The position numbers and the translations under genes are program-made. Below, piece after piece: positions 8,637-17,254 of a stretch of 64,000 nt of DNA (its first letter is position 1; every line of letters starts with the position of its first letter). The DNA comes from Kitasatospora herbaricolor (GTDB lineage: Bacteria > Actinomycetota > Actinomycetes > Streptomycetales > Streptomycetaceae). Location: the NCBI RefSeq assembly GCF_030813695.1, contig NZ_JAUSVA010000002.1:8827501-8891500 (forward strand). Reading direction: 5' to 3'. The notes beneath the pieces were generated by a model. It was not told the origin of the DNA. It saw only the letters and a program-made list of their open reading frames with translations, and did not search any database.

Positions 8637-8745
8637 CGGCCGAGCGCACCGGCCCCGAGTACCGGTAGGCACGGGCGGTGACAGACTCGTGACAGACCGC
8701 GCGGGCCGGTCCCGCGACCGGGCCGGGGCCGCCCGGTCCGGCCGG

Positions 8746-10440
8746 TCAGCGCCGCCGGACCCGCGCTGCCAGCAGGGCGATGTCGTCCTCGGCGGCCTGC
8801 GGGGCCAGTTCGTCCAGGACGGCGTCGAGCAGCCCGGGCAGCGCGCCCGTGGCCGGCAGCCGCAGGCCGGCCAGCCTGGCCAGCGAGGTGTCGATGTCCT
8901 CGCCGCGCCGCTCCACCAGGCCGTCGGTGTAGAGCAGCAGGACCTGCTCCGGCAGCAGGTCGCGGGTGGCCTGCTCGTAGCCGCCGAACCCGGTGCCGAG
9001 CGGTGGCCCGGTCGGCACGGTGACCAGCTCGGTCGGCTGCCCGGCGACGATCAGTGCGGGCGGCAGGTGGCCGGCGCTGGAGAAGGTCCAGCGCCCGCGG
9101 CCCGGGTCGGCGAGGGCCAGCAGGCAGGTCGCGGGCCGGGCCGCCTCGTCGTCCGAGACGAGGGTGTCCAGCTGGCGCAGGATCCGGTGCGGCGGCAGGT
9201 CCATCGCGGCCACGTAGCGCAGCATCGAGCGGTACTTGCTCATGTCCACGGCGGCCTCGACCCCGTGGCCCATCACGTCGCCGATCACCAGGAGGGTCCG
9301 GCCGAACGGCAGCCGGACGGACTCGTACCAGTCACCGCCGACCACCGAGGTGGTGCCGGAGGCCAGGTAACGGGAGGCCAGCTCCAGGTTGGGGTGCGGG
9401 TTGCCCGGCTCGGCGAGCAGCGCCCGCTGGAGCTCCAGTGCGATGTCCTGCGAGTGCGCGTAGCGGCGGGCGTTGTCGATGCTGACGGCCGCCCGGCCGG
9501 CCAGGTCCTCGACCAGGGTGATGTCGTCCTCGGTGAAGCCCAGGGAGGACCCGCGCAGCCGGGCCAGCGACAGCACGCCGTTCAGCCGGCCGCGGGCGGT
9601 GAGCGGGACCACCAGCAGGGAGTCGATCCCGGCGGCCCGGTACGCCGCGAGCTCGCCCGCGTCGGCGGCGGGGGCCGCCAGCCCGTCGTCGGTCAGCAGG
9701 TTCGCCGCCACGGGCCAGCCGGTGGCCAGGCTGCGGGCGGCGGCCGAGCCGTCCCGGTGGCGCACCGGCTCGCCGGGCCGGGCCAGCGCGTCGAGGTGCG
9801 GGCGGAGTTCGGGGGCGCAGGCGACGGCGGTGCGCCGCAGGCGCGGCAGGGCGAGGGCGGTGCCGCCGCCCTGTTCCGCGCTCCCGGGCGGCAGCACGTC
9901 GACGGTGGTGAGGTCGGCCAGCCCGGGCACGGTGAACTCGGCGAGTTCCACGCAGGTGGTGTCGGTGTCCAGGGTGGTGCCGATCCGGCCGGCCGCCGCG
10001 TGCAGCATCGCCAGCCGGGCGCGGGCCTGTTCCAGGTCGTGCCGGCTGCGGTCCTCAGGGCGGGCGTCCTCCAGCAGGACGGCGATCAGGCCGGCCGCCC
10101 GGCCGTCCAGCTCCAGCCGCTGGTACCGGGCCCGGGGCCCGCCGGCCGCCGCCTCGCGCGGGCGCCCGTCGGCCAGCACCAGGCGCAGCGTGTGCGCGGC
10201 CGCGGCCTGCGGTGTGTCCGCGAGCGGCCGCCCGACCACTGCGGCCTGCGGCAGGCCGGTGGCCAGGACGAACGCGGGGTTGACGTACTGCCAGCGGAGG
10301 TCCGGGTCGAGCAGTCCGACGCCGACCGGGAGCTGGCCGAGCACCTGGCCGAGCAGCTCGGCGCCGCCGGTGGCGAAGGCGGCGGCCACGGCTTCGACCG
10401 AGGCGTCGGCGGCCTCCCGGCCGGAAGCCTGCGGGTGCAC
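8746..10440 (-). CDS. PAS-GAF-SpoIIE protein phosphatase
   Basis: This is a 564-residue PP2C/SpoIIE-type serine phosphatase, of the kind that dephosphorylates anti-anti-sigma factors in partner-switching pathways. The order is a PAS-like domain (about 45-150, PVGVGLLDPDLRWQYVNPAF), a GAF domain (about 170-330, beginning AAGRIGTTLD) and a SpoIIE domain (about 350-560). The SpoIIE domain has the metal-binding motifs VVGGDWYESV, VIGDVMGHGVEAA, LLYTDGLVERR and EDDIALL. There is no C-terminal HATPase kinase domain. The GTG at 10440 is chosen because GAGGAGG lies just upstream. Ligand and partner proteins are unknown. It resembles the other three SpoIIE proteins in this window. Confidence 0.88.
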   Translation of the reverse strand: MHPQASGREAADASVEAVAAAFATGGAELLGQVLGQLPVGVGLLDPDLRWQYVNPAFVLATGLPQAAVVGRPLADTPQAAAAHTLRLVLADGRPREAAAGGPRARYQRLELDGRAAGLIAVLLEDARPEDRSRHDLEQARARLAMLHAAAGRIGTTLDTDTTCVELAEFTVPGLADLTTVDVLPPGSAEQGGGTALALPRLRRTAVACAPELRPHLDALARPGEPVRHRDGSAAARSLATGWPVAANLLTDDGLAAPAADAGELAAYRAAGIDSLLVVPLTARGRLNGVLSLARLRGSSLGFTEDDITLVEDLAGRAAVSIDNARRYAHSQDIALELQRALLAEPGNPHPNLELASRYLASGTTSVVGGDWYESVRLPFGRTLLVIGDVMGHGVEAAVDMSKYRSMLRYVAAMDLPPHRILRQLDTLVSDDEAARPATCLLALADPGRGRWTFSSAGHLPPALIVAGQPTELVTVPTGPPLGTGFGGYEQATRDLLPEQVLLLYTDGLVERRGEDIDTSLARLAGLRLPATGALPGLLDAVLDELAPQAAEDDIALLAARVRRR

Positions 10441-10674
10441 CGGGCCCTCCTCGCTCGCCGTGCTGCTACCGGACACTGTCCATGATCGGGCGACTTCGGC
10501 CCGGCCGCATCCAGGTCCCACGGCCGGGCCGCCCCGCACGGGCCGGCCCGGCCCCGATGGCCCGGCCCCGATGGTACGGCCCGCCGCCGTGGGCGAGCCC
10601 GTCCCACGACGGGGCGAAGGGTCTCCGCCGCCCCTGCCGTCCCCCCTGCCGGCCGCCGGGCCGCCGGAGACGGC

Positions 10675-11784
10675 TCACGCCAGGGTGACGTGCATGCCCC
10701 CCTCGGCCAGGACGCCCAGGACGGCGGCGAACAGGTCGTGGGACCGGCCGTCGCACGACAGTCGCCGGGACAGGTGCGCCCGCGCGACGGCGGCGTCCCG
10801 CCAGAGCAGGGTCGCGGGGGTGGTGCAGCCGAAACGGCCGCGCAGACAGTCGTCGAGGGCTGCCAGGCAGCCCCCGAAGTAGCCGCCGGGCCCGTTCACC
10901 GCCTCGCCGAGCGCCAGGTAGAGGCCCGGCTCGTCGGTGATGTGCCTGCCGTCCAGCCGGTAGGCGTGGCCGGCCGGCCGCGGGCGGTGGGAGCGCCGGC
11001 AGGCCCGGTCTTGGACGAGGTGGAGCCAGGCGCCGCGCAGCCGGGTGTCGAGGGCGACCCAGGAGCCCGGGGCGTCTGGCGGCCCCGCGAGCCACCGCTC
11101 CAGGACCGGCCGGGTCCAGGACGGCAGGGGCGTGAAGGCGCCGTCGTCGAGCTCCAGGTCGATCAGGCCCGCTCCGTGGGAGGAGGGGTACCAGGCACTG
11201 ACCCTGGCCGGCAGCGGATGGTCGGTGAGCGGCTCACCCCGGTCGTCCCGTATCTCGAGGTCGGCCTGTTCCAGGTCCAGGGCCCGGCGGGTGCCCTTCG
11301 CCAGTGCCGCCCGCAGCTGCTCGCCCGGGGCCAGGCCCCGCAGGACGAACGGCCGCTCGGCCCGCTCGGACGGCAGGACGCGGGTGAATTCCCGGCAGGA
11401 GCCCAGCCACCGGTGCCCGTCGTGCAGGCGGACGGCACCTCGGTGCCCCTCGGGCGGGCCCTCGTAGTCGTCCAGCCCGGTGAGCACCAGACCGTCCGAC
11501 CCGGGGGACCTTCGCGGGGCCTCCACGTCCTCCAGCAGCCAGGGGTCCAGTGCCTCGTCCTCCGGCACCAGCCACACCCGCATGCCGACCCAGCGCGGCA
11601 CCGCTGCCGTAGGGGCCCAGCCGAACAGCTCGTACGTTCCACGGTGGGGTTCCCCGAAGAGTCCCTCCACCTCGGCGCAGCTGCCCAGGGCACGGCCGCG
11701 CTCCGTCCCGGTCAGGGTGTACCGGACCGGGGTGCGCGCGGTGCGTCCGCACCGGGTCTCGTCCTCGTGCACGGTGGGAATCAT
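10675..11784 (-). CDS. Barstar-family protein with long N-terminal region
   Basis: The C-terminal 100 residues (YRLDGRHITDEPGLYLALGE, then AVNGPGGYFGGCLAALDDCL) match the barstar fold, the small inhibitor of barnase-type ribonucleases. The first 260 or so residues are unlike barstar; they include GMRVWLVPEDEALDPW and LVLTGLDDYEG and could be an additional beta-rich domain. At 369 residues it is about four times the size of classical barstar. The start is taken as the ATG at 11784 (MIPTVHEDE); upstream sequence in the same frame is low-complexity, so it was rejected. No barnase-like ribonuclease is nearby. Immunity or RNase control is a family-based inference. Confidence 0.7.
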   Translation of the reverse strand: MIPTVHEDETRCGRTARTPVRYTLTGTERGRALGSCAEVEGLFGEPHRGTYELFGWAPTAAVPRWVGMRVWLVPEDEALDPWLLEDVEAPRRSPGSDGLVLTGLDDYEGPPEGHRGAVRLHDGHRWLGSCREFTRVLPSERAERPFVLRGLAPGEQLRAALAKGTRRALDLEQADLEIRDDRGEPLTDHPLPARVSAWYPSSHGAGLIDLELDDGAFTPLPSWTRPVLERWLAGPPDAPGSWVALDTRLRGAWLHLVQDRACRRSHRPRPAGHAYRLDGRHITDEPGLYLALGEAVNGPGGYFGGCLAALDDCLRGRFGCTTPATLLWRDAAVARAHLSRRLSCDGRSHDLFAAVLGVLAEGGMHVTLA

Positions 11785-11914
11785 GCCGGGAGCGCCCTCC
11801 CGCGGCCAGGCCTTGTGCGCGCGGTCGGCCGCGTTGCCCGGGACGGCCCGTCGGCGGAGTGCCCAGGGGCCGGCGAAGGTGCCGCGCCGGGACGCCGGGG
11901 CCCCGGCCGTCCAC

Positions 11915-12721
11915 TCAATCCCGGCGCCGGCGCCGGGTGGCCTGCGCGAGGGCCGCGTAGCCGGTGAGGGCGAGGGCGGCGCCCGCCGCGGCGCCGAAGG
12001 CCGTGGTCGGCACCAGCTGGACGAGGGGACTGTCCGGCAGCAGGGTCCAGCGCCGGACCACCCGGTGCGCGGCACCGAGCAGCGCCGCGCCGGCGGTCAG
12101 GCCGAGCACCAGCGGGCGCGGCCAGGGCGCCGGCCGGACGGGGCCGGCAGCGGCGTTGTCCCCGGCGGTCCGCAGCAGCCGGCCGAGGCAGTACGCCAGG
12201 ATGCCCAGCGCGAGCGCCGAACTGCCGTACTGCAGGACTTGGTACAGCGGCACGCCGGCCACCGGCCGGGCCAGCACCGGTAGCAGCCGGATGCCGGCCC
12301 GGTCGTGGTGGGTGAAGGAGTCCCAGCCGGCATGGGTGCCCGCACCGACCGCGGCCGAGACGGCGAACCAGGCGACCGCCGCCGGCCGGGCCCAGGCGCG
12401 CCGGGGCCGGACGGGCGCCGTGTGCGCCTCGGCGGCGGCCGCCGCCCGGGGCGGCAGCAGGGCGACCAGCGGGGCCCGTAGCAGCGTGTGCCACACCAGG
12501 ACCACCAGGGCGGTCAGCACGACGTCCACGGTGGGCACGCCCCACCAGGCATGGGTGACCGACCCGAACCCGAAGGCACCGTGCAGCACCGAGTCCGCGA
12601 AGTAGGGCAGGTCCGGCACGGTGGAGCCCGCCACCAGGGCGGAGGCGACCAGCGGGCCCCGGCCGCCGGTGCGCCCGAGCAGCGGCAGGACGGCGGCGGG
12701 ATGGCTCAGGGTGAAGGGCAT
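11915..12721 (-). CDS. DUF4184 family integral membrane protein
   Basis: This is a 268-residue membrane protein starting MPFTLSHPAAVLPLLGR, the hallmark of DUF4184 proteins, with later histidines in GVPTVDVVL, HAGWDSFTHHDRAG and HTLLRAP. Several hydrophobic segments (for example VVLTALVVLVW and AVAWFAVSAAVGAG) suggest about six membrane spans. Conserved histidines and aspartates are reminiscent of membrane metal-dependent hydrolases, but no activity is established. GAGG lies eight bases before the ATG at 12721. It is on the same strand as the barstar-family gene with a 130-bp gap. Confidence 0.75.
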   Translation of the reverse strand: MPFTLSHPAAVLPLLGRTGGRGPLVASALVAGSTVPDLPYFADSVLHGAFGFGSVTHAWWGVPTVDVVLTALVVLVWHTLLRAPLVALLPPRAAAAAEAHTAPVRPRRAWARPAAVAWFAVSAAVGAGTHAGWDSFTHHDRAGIRLLPVLARPVAGVPLYQVLQYGSSALALGILAYCLGRLLRTAGDNAAAGPVRPAPWPRPLVLGLTAGAALLGAAHRVVRRWTLLPDSPLVQLVPTTAFGAAAGAALALTGYAALAQATRRRRRD

Positions 12722-12851
12722 GCGGTCCGCCTCGGCAGGTCGGCGCGGGCGGGGGAGGACGGGCCCGCCGGCCGTCGGCGCCCGCTGCGGGGGCGGCCCG
12801 ACCCGCCCGGCCGCCGGGTGGTCCCTGCCCGGGCCGCCGGCCGTCGGACGG

Positions 12852-14108
12852 TCAGCAGTCGCAACCGCAGTCGCATCCGCAGCAGTCGCACCCGTCACCG
12901 CAGCAACTGCACCCGTCACCGCAGCACTGGCAGCCGTCCCCGCAGCACTCGGCCTTCTCGCAGCAGTCCTGCCGGGCGCACCAGCCCTCCCGGCGCTGCC
13001 CGTCGAACGGGTCGTCGTGCTCGCAGCACATCAACTGGCAGCTGCAGGCCATCAGGGTCCAGAGCGCGCAGCCGGCGAGCAGATTGCGCGGCGGGCGGCC
13101 GTCGCCGCCCGGGGGCGGGCCGAAGTCGTGGTCCGGCGGCCGCTGGTAGGGGTTCTGTCCGGGCGGGGCCTGCTGGTGCGAGGCCTCGGCGGGGTGCCCG
13201 GGCACGCGTCCGTCGGCGGACCCGGTGGTGCAGGCCCCGCCGTGGGCGTGCCGGTGGCCGAAGACCCGCTCTACGGCGCGTTCGGTCTCGTGCCCGAGCA
13301 GGGCGTGGGTCAGCGCACGGTCGGTCAGTTCCACCTCGCGCAGGGCCAGCCGGATCCCGTGGACGGCGTCGCGGCAGAGCCGTTCGGCCTCGGCCCGGTC
13401 GGTTCCGGTCGCGGTCAGCGGGTTCCAGGCGCCGGTGGCGGCGTCCTCGGCCTGGTCCTCGGCGGCGTCCAGCAGGTGGGCCAGCCGTCCGAACAGCCGG
13501 CCGGCCTCGGCGAGCGGGGCCGCGTTGCCGGGACGCCCGGCGAGGACGGCGGTGTGGGCGAAGGCGGCGGCGGTCGCGCTCTCCGTCGGCTCGGTCACCA
13601 GCAGGACCGAACTGCCGGGCCTGGCCGCCCGTTCCAGCTCGCCCTGGCGGGCGCCGGCGGTGAGCAGCACGCCGGTGTCGAAGCCGACGGCGGAGCCGCT
13701 GCCGGCGCTCTGCCGGTCCCACCGCCGGGTCACCGCCCGGGCGCCGACGGCTATCGGACGGCGGGCGAACAGGCCGTCCCGGTCCTCGACGTGGTCGCGC
13801 ATCTTCACGGCGGCGAGGGCGAGCGAGACGGCGGCTGCCAGCTTGGCGCCCTCTCCCCTGGCGACCTCGGCGGTCCGCATCCCGCGCAGCGGGCAGGGCC
13901 CGGCGGTGCGCCGCCAGGAGCCGTCGTTCCTGGCGGCCTGGGCCTCCACCAGGACGGAGATGATCAGCCCGTCGTAGTTGGTGGCCGTCCGTGCCAGCTG
14001 TCCGTGGTTGTCCCGCAGGGCCAGGCAGAGCCCGCACAGGTGCGCCGTCCAGGAGCTCCGGAGCCGCTCGGACAACCCGTGCCGACAGGGTCTGATGATG
14101 CCGAACAT
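12852..14108 (-). CDS. DUF5685 family protein with cysteine-heptad metal-binding-like tail
   Basis: This is a 418-residue protein of an actinomycete-specific family. The N-terminus MFGIIRPCRHGL and LCGLCLALRDNHGQ carries a CxxC-type pattern typical of DUF5685. The middle is alpha-helical and alanine-rich. After a proline-rich linker, the last 60 residues hold cysteines in repeated seven-residue units (CCGDGCQ, CCGDGCS, CCGDGCD) and end CCGCDCGCDC, reminiscent of metallothionein. The ATG at 14108 follows GAGGGGGAGC. It reads divergently from the MFS gene region. Metal binding is inferred from composition; the cellular role is unknown. Confidence 0.75.
   Translation of the reverse strand: MFGIIRPCRHGLSERLRSSWTAHLCGLCLALRDNHGQLARTATNYDGLIISVLVEAQAARNDGSWRRTAGPCPLRGMRTAEVARGEGAKLAAAVSLALAAVKMRDHVEDRDGLFARRPIAVGARAVTRRWDRQSAGSGSAVGFDTGVLLTAGARQGELERAARPGSSVLLVTEPTESATAAAFAHTAVLAGRPGNAAPLAEAGRLFGRLAHLLDAAEDQAEDAATGAWNPLTATGTDRAEAERLCRDAVHGIRLALREVELTDRALTHALLGHETERAVERVFGHRHAHGGACTTGSADGRVPGHPAEASHQQAPPGQNPYQRPPDHDFGPPPGGDGRPPRNLLAGCALWTLMACSCQLMCCEHDDPFDGQRREGWCARQDCCEKAECCGDGCQCCGDGCSCCGDGCDCCGCDCGCDC
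12855..12960 (-). repeat. 21-bp coding tandem repeats (CCGDGCx heptads)
   Basis: The 3' end of the DUF5685 gene contains tandem 21-bp units encoding CCGDGC plus one variable residue, followed by a shorter CDCGCDC run. Three tandem copies are clear and the unit boundaries are in frame. Confidence 0.7.
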
Positions 14109-14383
14109 GCTCCCCCTCGTACCCACGGGCCACCCGGCCCGGCTGATCGAGGGCCAATTGTACGATCACCGCCCGCTGTGCGGTCCGGCCGGCCACCGGC
14201 CGCGGACTCCTGGCCCGGTGTTCGGACGGCGGTGTTCGGACGGCGGGGCCCCGGACGGCCGTTCGGACGGCGGTCCTCCGGCCGTGCCGGCGGATGACGG
14301 GCGGGCGCCGGCACCGCGAGGCGGCGGCCCGGGCGCGGGCGGGCCCTCTGGCGGCATCCCGGGAGCGGGATAACATCACAGAA

Positions 14384-14647
14384 ATGGGAATGCTCGACAG
14401 TACGCCAAGTCCCGGCCCACAGGCCGGGTATGCCGCCGCCGGCGCGACCGGGACCGGCTCCACCACCGCCGCCGGCGCGACCACCGGCACCACCGGCACC
14501 ACCGGCACCACTGGCACCACCGGGACCACCGGGACCGCGACGGCCGCCGTCCATGCCGACACCAGCACCAACGGCGACACCAACAGCCACACCGACACCA
14601 GCACGGACACCGACGGTGCCTCGACCGCCGGGACGCGCCGTGGCTGA
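14384..14647 (+). CDS. Thr/Gly-rich small ORF overlapping the MFS start (possible leader peptide)
   Basis: This 87-codon ORF begins with ATG at 14384 and is dominated by repeats of Thr-Thr-Gly, then TNGDTNSHTDTSTDTDG. Its third codon positions are nearly all G or C from about 14440 on, whereas the MFS frame over the same bases has many A third positions, so codon usage favours this frame. Its TGA stop overlaps the GTG start of the MFS gene by eight bases, which would allow translational coupling. The ribosome binding site is poor. It may be a real small protein, a leader peptide, or an N-terminal domain separated from the MFS gene by a frameshift. Confidence 0.4.
   Translation: MGMLDSTPSPGPQAGYAAAGATGTGSTTAAGATTGTTGTTGTTGTTGTTGTATAAVHADTSTNGDTNSHTDTSTDTDGASTAGTRRG
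14480..14533 (+). repeat. Six tandem 9-bp units (ACCACCGGC)
   Basis: Six consecutive 9-bp units with minor variation encode (Thr-Thr-Gly)6 in the leader ORF. Slippage could change copy number without changing the frame. Confidence 0.85.
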
Positions 14648-16208
14648 GCGCTTCGACCCGGCCGGCCGGCGGGTGCTCGCCGTCTGCATCGCGGCCGGAT
14701 TCACCACCCTGCTCGACCAGTCCGTCCTGAACACCTCGGTGCCCGCCCTGCGGGACTCGCTGCACGCCCAGTCCGCCCAGATCCAGTGGGTGGTGGCCGG
14801 GTTCTCGCTGGCCTTCGGCCTCGCCCTGGTGCCCGGCGGGCGGTTCGGCGACGTCCGCGGGCGCCGGACGCTGTTCATCACCGGCCTCGCCGTCTTCACC
14901 GGATTCAGCCTGCTCTCCGCCACCGCCACCCACCCCTGGACGCTGGTCGCCGCCCGGCTGCTCCAGGGTGCCGGCGCCGGCCTGGTCAACTCCCAGATGA
15001 TCGGCACCATCCAGGACGTGTTCACCGGTCAGCAGCGGGCCCGCGCGCTGGGCCTCTACGCCGTCACCGGCGGGCTGGCCACCGCGCTCGGGCCGCCGGT
15101 CGGCGGTCTGGTCCTCGCGGTGGCGGGCGCGCAGGACGGCTGGCGGCTGACCTTCCTGCTGAACGTCCCGTTCGGCCTGCTGACCCTCTTCCTGGCCGCC
15201 CGCTTCCTGCCGCCGCCGCGCTCCAGCACCGGGCATCCCGACCTCGACCCGGTCGGGCTCGTGCTGGTGGCCGCCCTGACCCTGGTCGTCATGGTGCCCT
15301 TCGTCCGACCGCCGGGCGTTCCGGGCGCGGTCGGCTACCTGCTCGCGGCGGGTGCGCTCACCGTCCTGTTCGTCCACTGGCAGCGCCGCTACGCCCGGGC
15401 TGGCCGGCACCCGCTGGTCCATCCGGCGCTGGCCCGCTCCCGGCCGTTCGCGCTCGGCACGGTGGTCGCGATGGCGCAGTTCGGTTCCTCGATCGCGGCC
15501 GGGCTGGTGCTGATCATGTTCCTGCAGGACGGCCTCGGGATGTCGCCGATGGGCGCGGCCCTGGTCAGCCTGCCGGCCGCGCTGGCCATGGGGCTGTCCT
15601 CCGCGCTGGCCTGGCGGGTGGTCCGGCGGTTCGGCCGGCACACCGTCACGGCCGGGATGGCGCTCTCCGCCGTCGCCCTGCTGGCCGGTGGCCTGGTCGC
15701 GCTCCGGGTGCCGGCCGCCGTGCTGCCGGTGGTCCTCGCCCTGGTCCAGTTCTGCGCCGGGATCGCCGTGGGCCTGGTCAACGCGCCCAACCAGGCCGCG
15801 GTGCTGCGGCACGCGCCGCCCGAGGCGGCCGGGGTCGGCGGCGCGATCCTGCAGATGGCCCAGCGGATCGCGGCGGCGGTCGGGGTGTCGGCGCTGTCCG
15901 GGGTGTACCTGCGCGGCACCTCCGCCGGTGACGGCTCCGGGCATCGCACGGCGTACTTCTACGCGAGCGCCACCTGCGCGGCGATCGCGGCGGCGGCGGT
16001 GGTGGTGTCGGTGTTCGCGGCCCGCGCGGCCGAAGCGTCCCCGCTGCCGGTCGCACCCGGGCCGGTCGCACCCCTGCCGCCGGCTCCGCTGCCGTTCGCA
16101 CCAAAGCCGTCCCCTCCGCCGCCGGTCGACCACCGGGGGCCGCGCGAGCCGGCCACCCGGGTGCCCGCGGCCGGCCCGGGGCGGCCGGACGGGCCCGCGC
16201 CGGGCTGA
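14640..16208 (+). CDS. MFS transporter, DHA2-like (14-TM drug/proton antiporter type)
   Basis: This is a 522-residue membrane exporter. It shows LDQSVLNTSVPALRDSL in TM1, WVVAGFSLAFGLALVPGGRF with GDVRGRR (motif A), LVAARLLQGAGAGLVNSQM (motif B-like) and the antiporter motif C-like GGLATALGPPVGG. The size and repeated hydrophobic segments suit a 14-TM DHA2 family pump. The C-terminus ends in a proline/alanine-rich tail of about 60 residues. The GTG at 14640 is chosen because the longer in-frame extension is proline-rich with atypical codon use. The substrate cannot be deduced. Confidence 0.82.
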   Translation: MAERFDPAGRRVLAVCIAAGFTTLLDQSVLNTSVPALRDSLHAQSAQIQWVVAGFSLAFGLALVPGGRFGDVRGRRTLFITGLAVFTGFSLLSATATHPWTLVAARLLQGAGAGLVNSQMIGTIQDVFTGQQRARALGLYAVTGGLATALGPPVGGLVLAVAGAQDGWRLTFLLNVPFGLLTLFLAARFLPPPRSSTGHPDLDPVGLVLVAALTLVVMVPFVRPPGVPGAVGYLLAAGALTVLFVHWQRRYARAGRHPLVHPALARSRPFALGTVVAMAQFGSSIAAGLVLIMFLQDGLGMSPMGAALVSLPAALAMGLSSALAWRVVRRFGRHTVTAGMALSAVALLAGGLVALRVPAAVLPVVLALVQFCAGIAVGLVNAPNQAAVLRHAPPEAAGVGGAILQMAQRIAAAVGVSALSGVYLRGTSAGDGSGHRTAYFYASATCAAIAAAAVVVSVFAARAAEASPLPVAPGPVAPLPPAPLPFAPKPSPPPPVDHRGPREPATRVPAAGPGRPDGPAPG

Positions 16209-16340
16209 GCTGTCGGTGGTCCGCGTGGAGCGCCGCCCCGCGCGGCCCCCGGCCCTGCCCCGGCCCGGTCCCTGCCCCGGCCCGGTCCCTGTGCAGCCGT
16301 CACACCCGGTCCCGCGTCGGCGACCCGGGCTCCGGACGCC

Positions 16341-16370
16341 CCCGAACACCCCCGAATGCCCCCGAACGTC
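16341..16370 (+). repeat. Three 10-bp-spaced CCCGAA direct repeats upstream of the SDR gene
   Basis: CCCGAA starts at 16341, 16351 and 16361, exactly one helical turn apart, about 85-115 bp before the SDR start. This could be a regulator site or simple repeat drift. Confidence 0.4.
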
Positions 16371-16453
16371 ACGTCCGATTGCCGCCGGACTCCTCGTGGA
16401 CGAACCGACAGCATCGTCATGTCCGCACGGCCGACGAGGAAAGAAGAGCGAAC

Positions 16454-17197
16454 ATGACTGCGGTACTGGACGGCAAGGTGGCTCTGGTGACCGGCGGCAG
16501 CCGGGGGATCGGTGCGGCGGTGGCCCTGCGGCTGGCCGAGGACGGTGCCGACGTCGCGCTGACCTACCTGGGCAACGCCGAGCGCGCGGCCGGCGTGGTG
16601 GACCGGATCAAGGCGCTCGGCCGCCGGGGCCTGGCGGTGCAGGCCGACAGCGCCGACCCGGCTGCCGTGCGCGCGGCGGTTGACCTGGCCGCTGCCGAGT
16701 TCGGGCGCCTCGACATCCTGGTCAACAACGCCGGGATCGGCGTCCTCGGGCCGGTCGAGGACATGTCGGTCGCCGACGTCGACCGCGTACTGGAGGTCAA
16801 CGTCCGGGCGCCGTTCCTGGCCGTCCAGGCGGTGCTGCGGCACATGGCCGAGGGCGGCCGGATCATCACCGTCGGCAGTTGCATGTCGGAACGCAGCGCC
16901 TTCGCCGGCGGCTCGTTGTACGGGATGAGCAAGAGCGCGCTGAACGGGCTGATCAGGTCGCTCGCCCGTGAACTGGGCCCCCGGGGAATCACGGCCAACC
17001 TGGTGCAGCCCGGCCCGATCGACACCGGGATGAACCCCGCCGACGGCCCGGCCGGCGAGCTGCAGGCGGGCCTGACCGCCCTCGGACGGTTCGGGACGCC
17101 GCCGGAGGTGGCCGCCATGGTGGCCCACCTGGCGGGGGAGGGCGGCCGGTACGTCACCGGTTCGGCGATCCTGGTGGACGGCGGGTACGCGGCCTGA
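16454..17197 (+). CDS. SDR family oxidoreductase (3-oxoacyl-ACP reductase-like)
   Basis: This is a 247-residue classical short-chain dehydrogenase. The NADP/NAD-binding motif TGGSRGIG is at residues 12-19, NNAG follows, and the active site has Tyr156 and Lys160 in LYGMSK with an upstream serine in GSCMS. The C-terminal HLAGEGGRYVTGSAILVDGG is typical of FabG-like SDRs. A purine-rich site (GAAAGAAGAGCG) precedes the ATG at 16454. It is monocistronic, ending in a hairpin shared with the convergent kinase-like gene. The substrate is not predictable; it is not within a fatty-acid operon, so a redox role on an unknown carbonyl is most likely. Confidence 0.88.
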   Translation: MTAVLDGKVALVTGGSRGIGAAVALRLAEDGADVALTYLGNAERAAGVVDRIKALGRRGLAVQADSADPAAVRAAVDLAAAEFGRLDILVNNAGIGVLGPVEDMSVADVDRVLEVNVRAPFLAVQAVLRHMAEGGRIITVGSCMSERSAFAGGSLYGMSKSALNGLIRSLARELGPRGITANLVQPGPIDTGMNPADGPAGELQAGLTALGRFGTPPEVAAMVAHLAGEGGRYVTGSAILVDGGYAA

Positions 17198-17200
17198 GCG

Positions 17201-17240
17201 CCGGTGGGCGGGCCGGCCCTTCGGTCGGCCCGCCCACCGG
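17201..17240. terminator. Bidirectional hairpin terminator
   Basis: Perfect 15-bp arms at 17201-17215 and 17226-17240 with a 10-nt loop lie between the convergent SDR and APH-family genes. Confidence 0.75.
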
Positions 17241-17254
17241 GCCACCGTCGGCGG

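Noticed and set aside
10541..10575. Two CCCGGCCCCGATGG copies upstream of the PAS-GAF-SpoIIE gene
   Set aside because: The repeat is short and made of sequence common in GC-rich spacers; no gene or hairpin depends on it.
14430..14639. In-frame 70-residue proline-rich N-terminal extension of the MFS gene
   Set aside because: Many third codon positions are A, unlike real genes here, while the overlapping leader ORF frame has the normal pattern.
16255..16295. CCCCGGCCCGGTCCCTG duplication after the MFS gene
   Set aside because: It is a low-complexity duplication with no stem or gene context.
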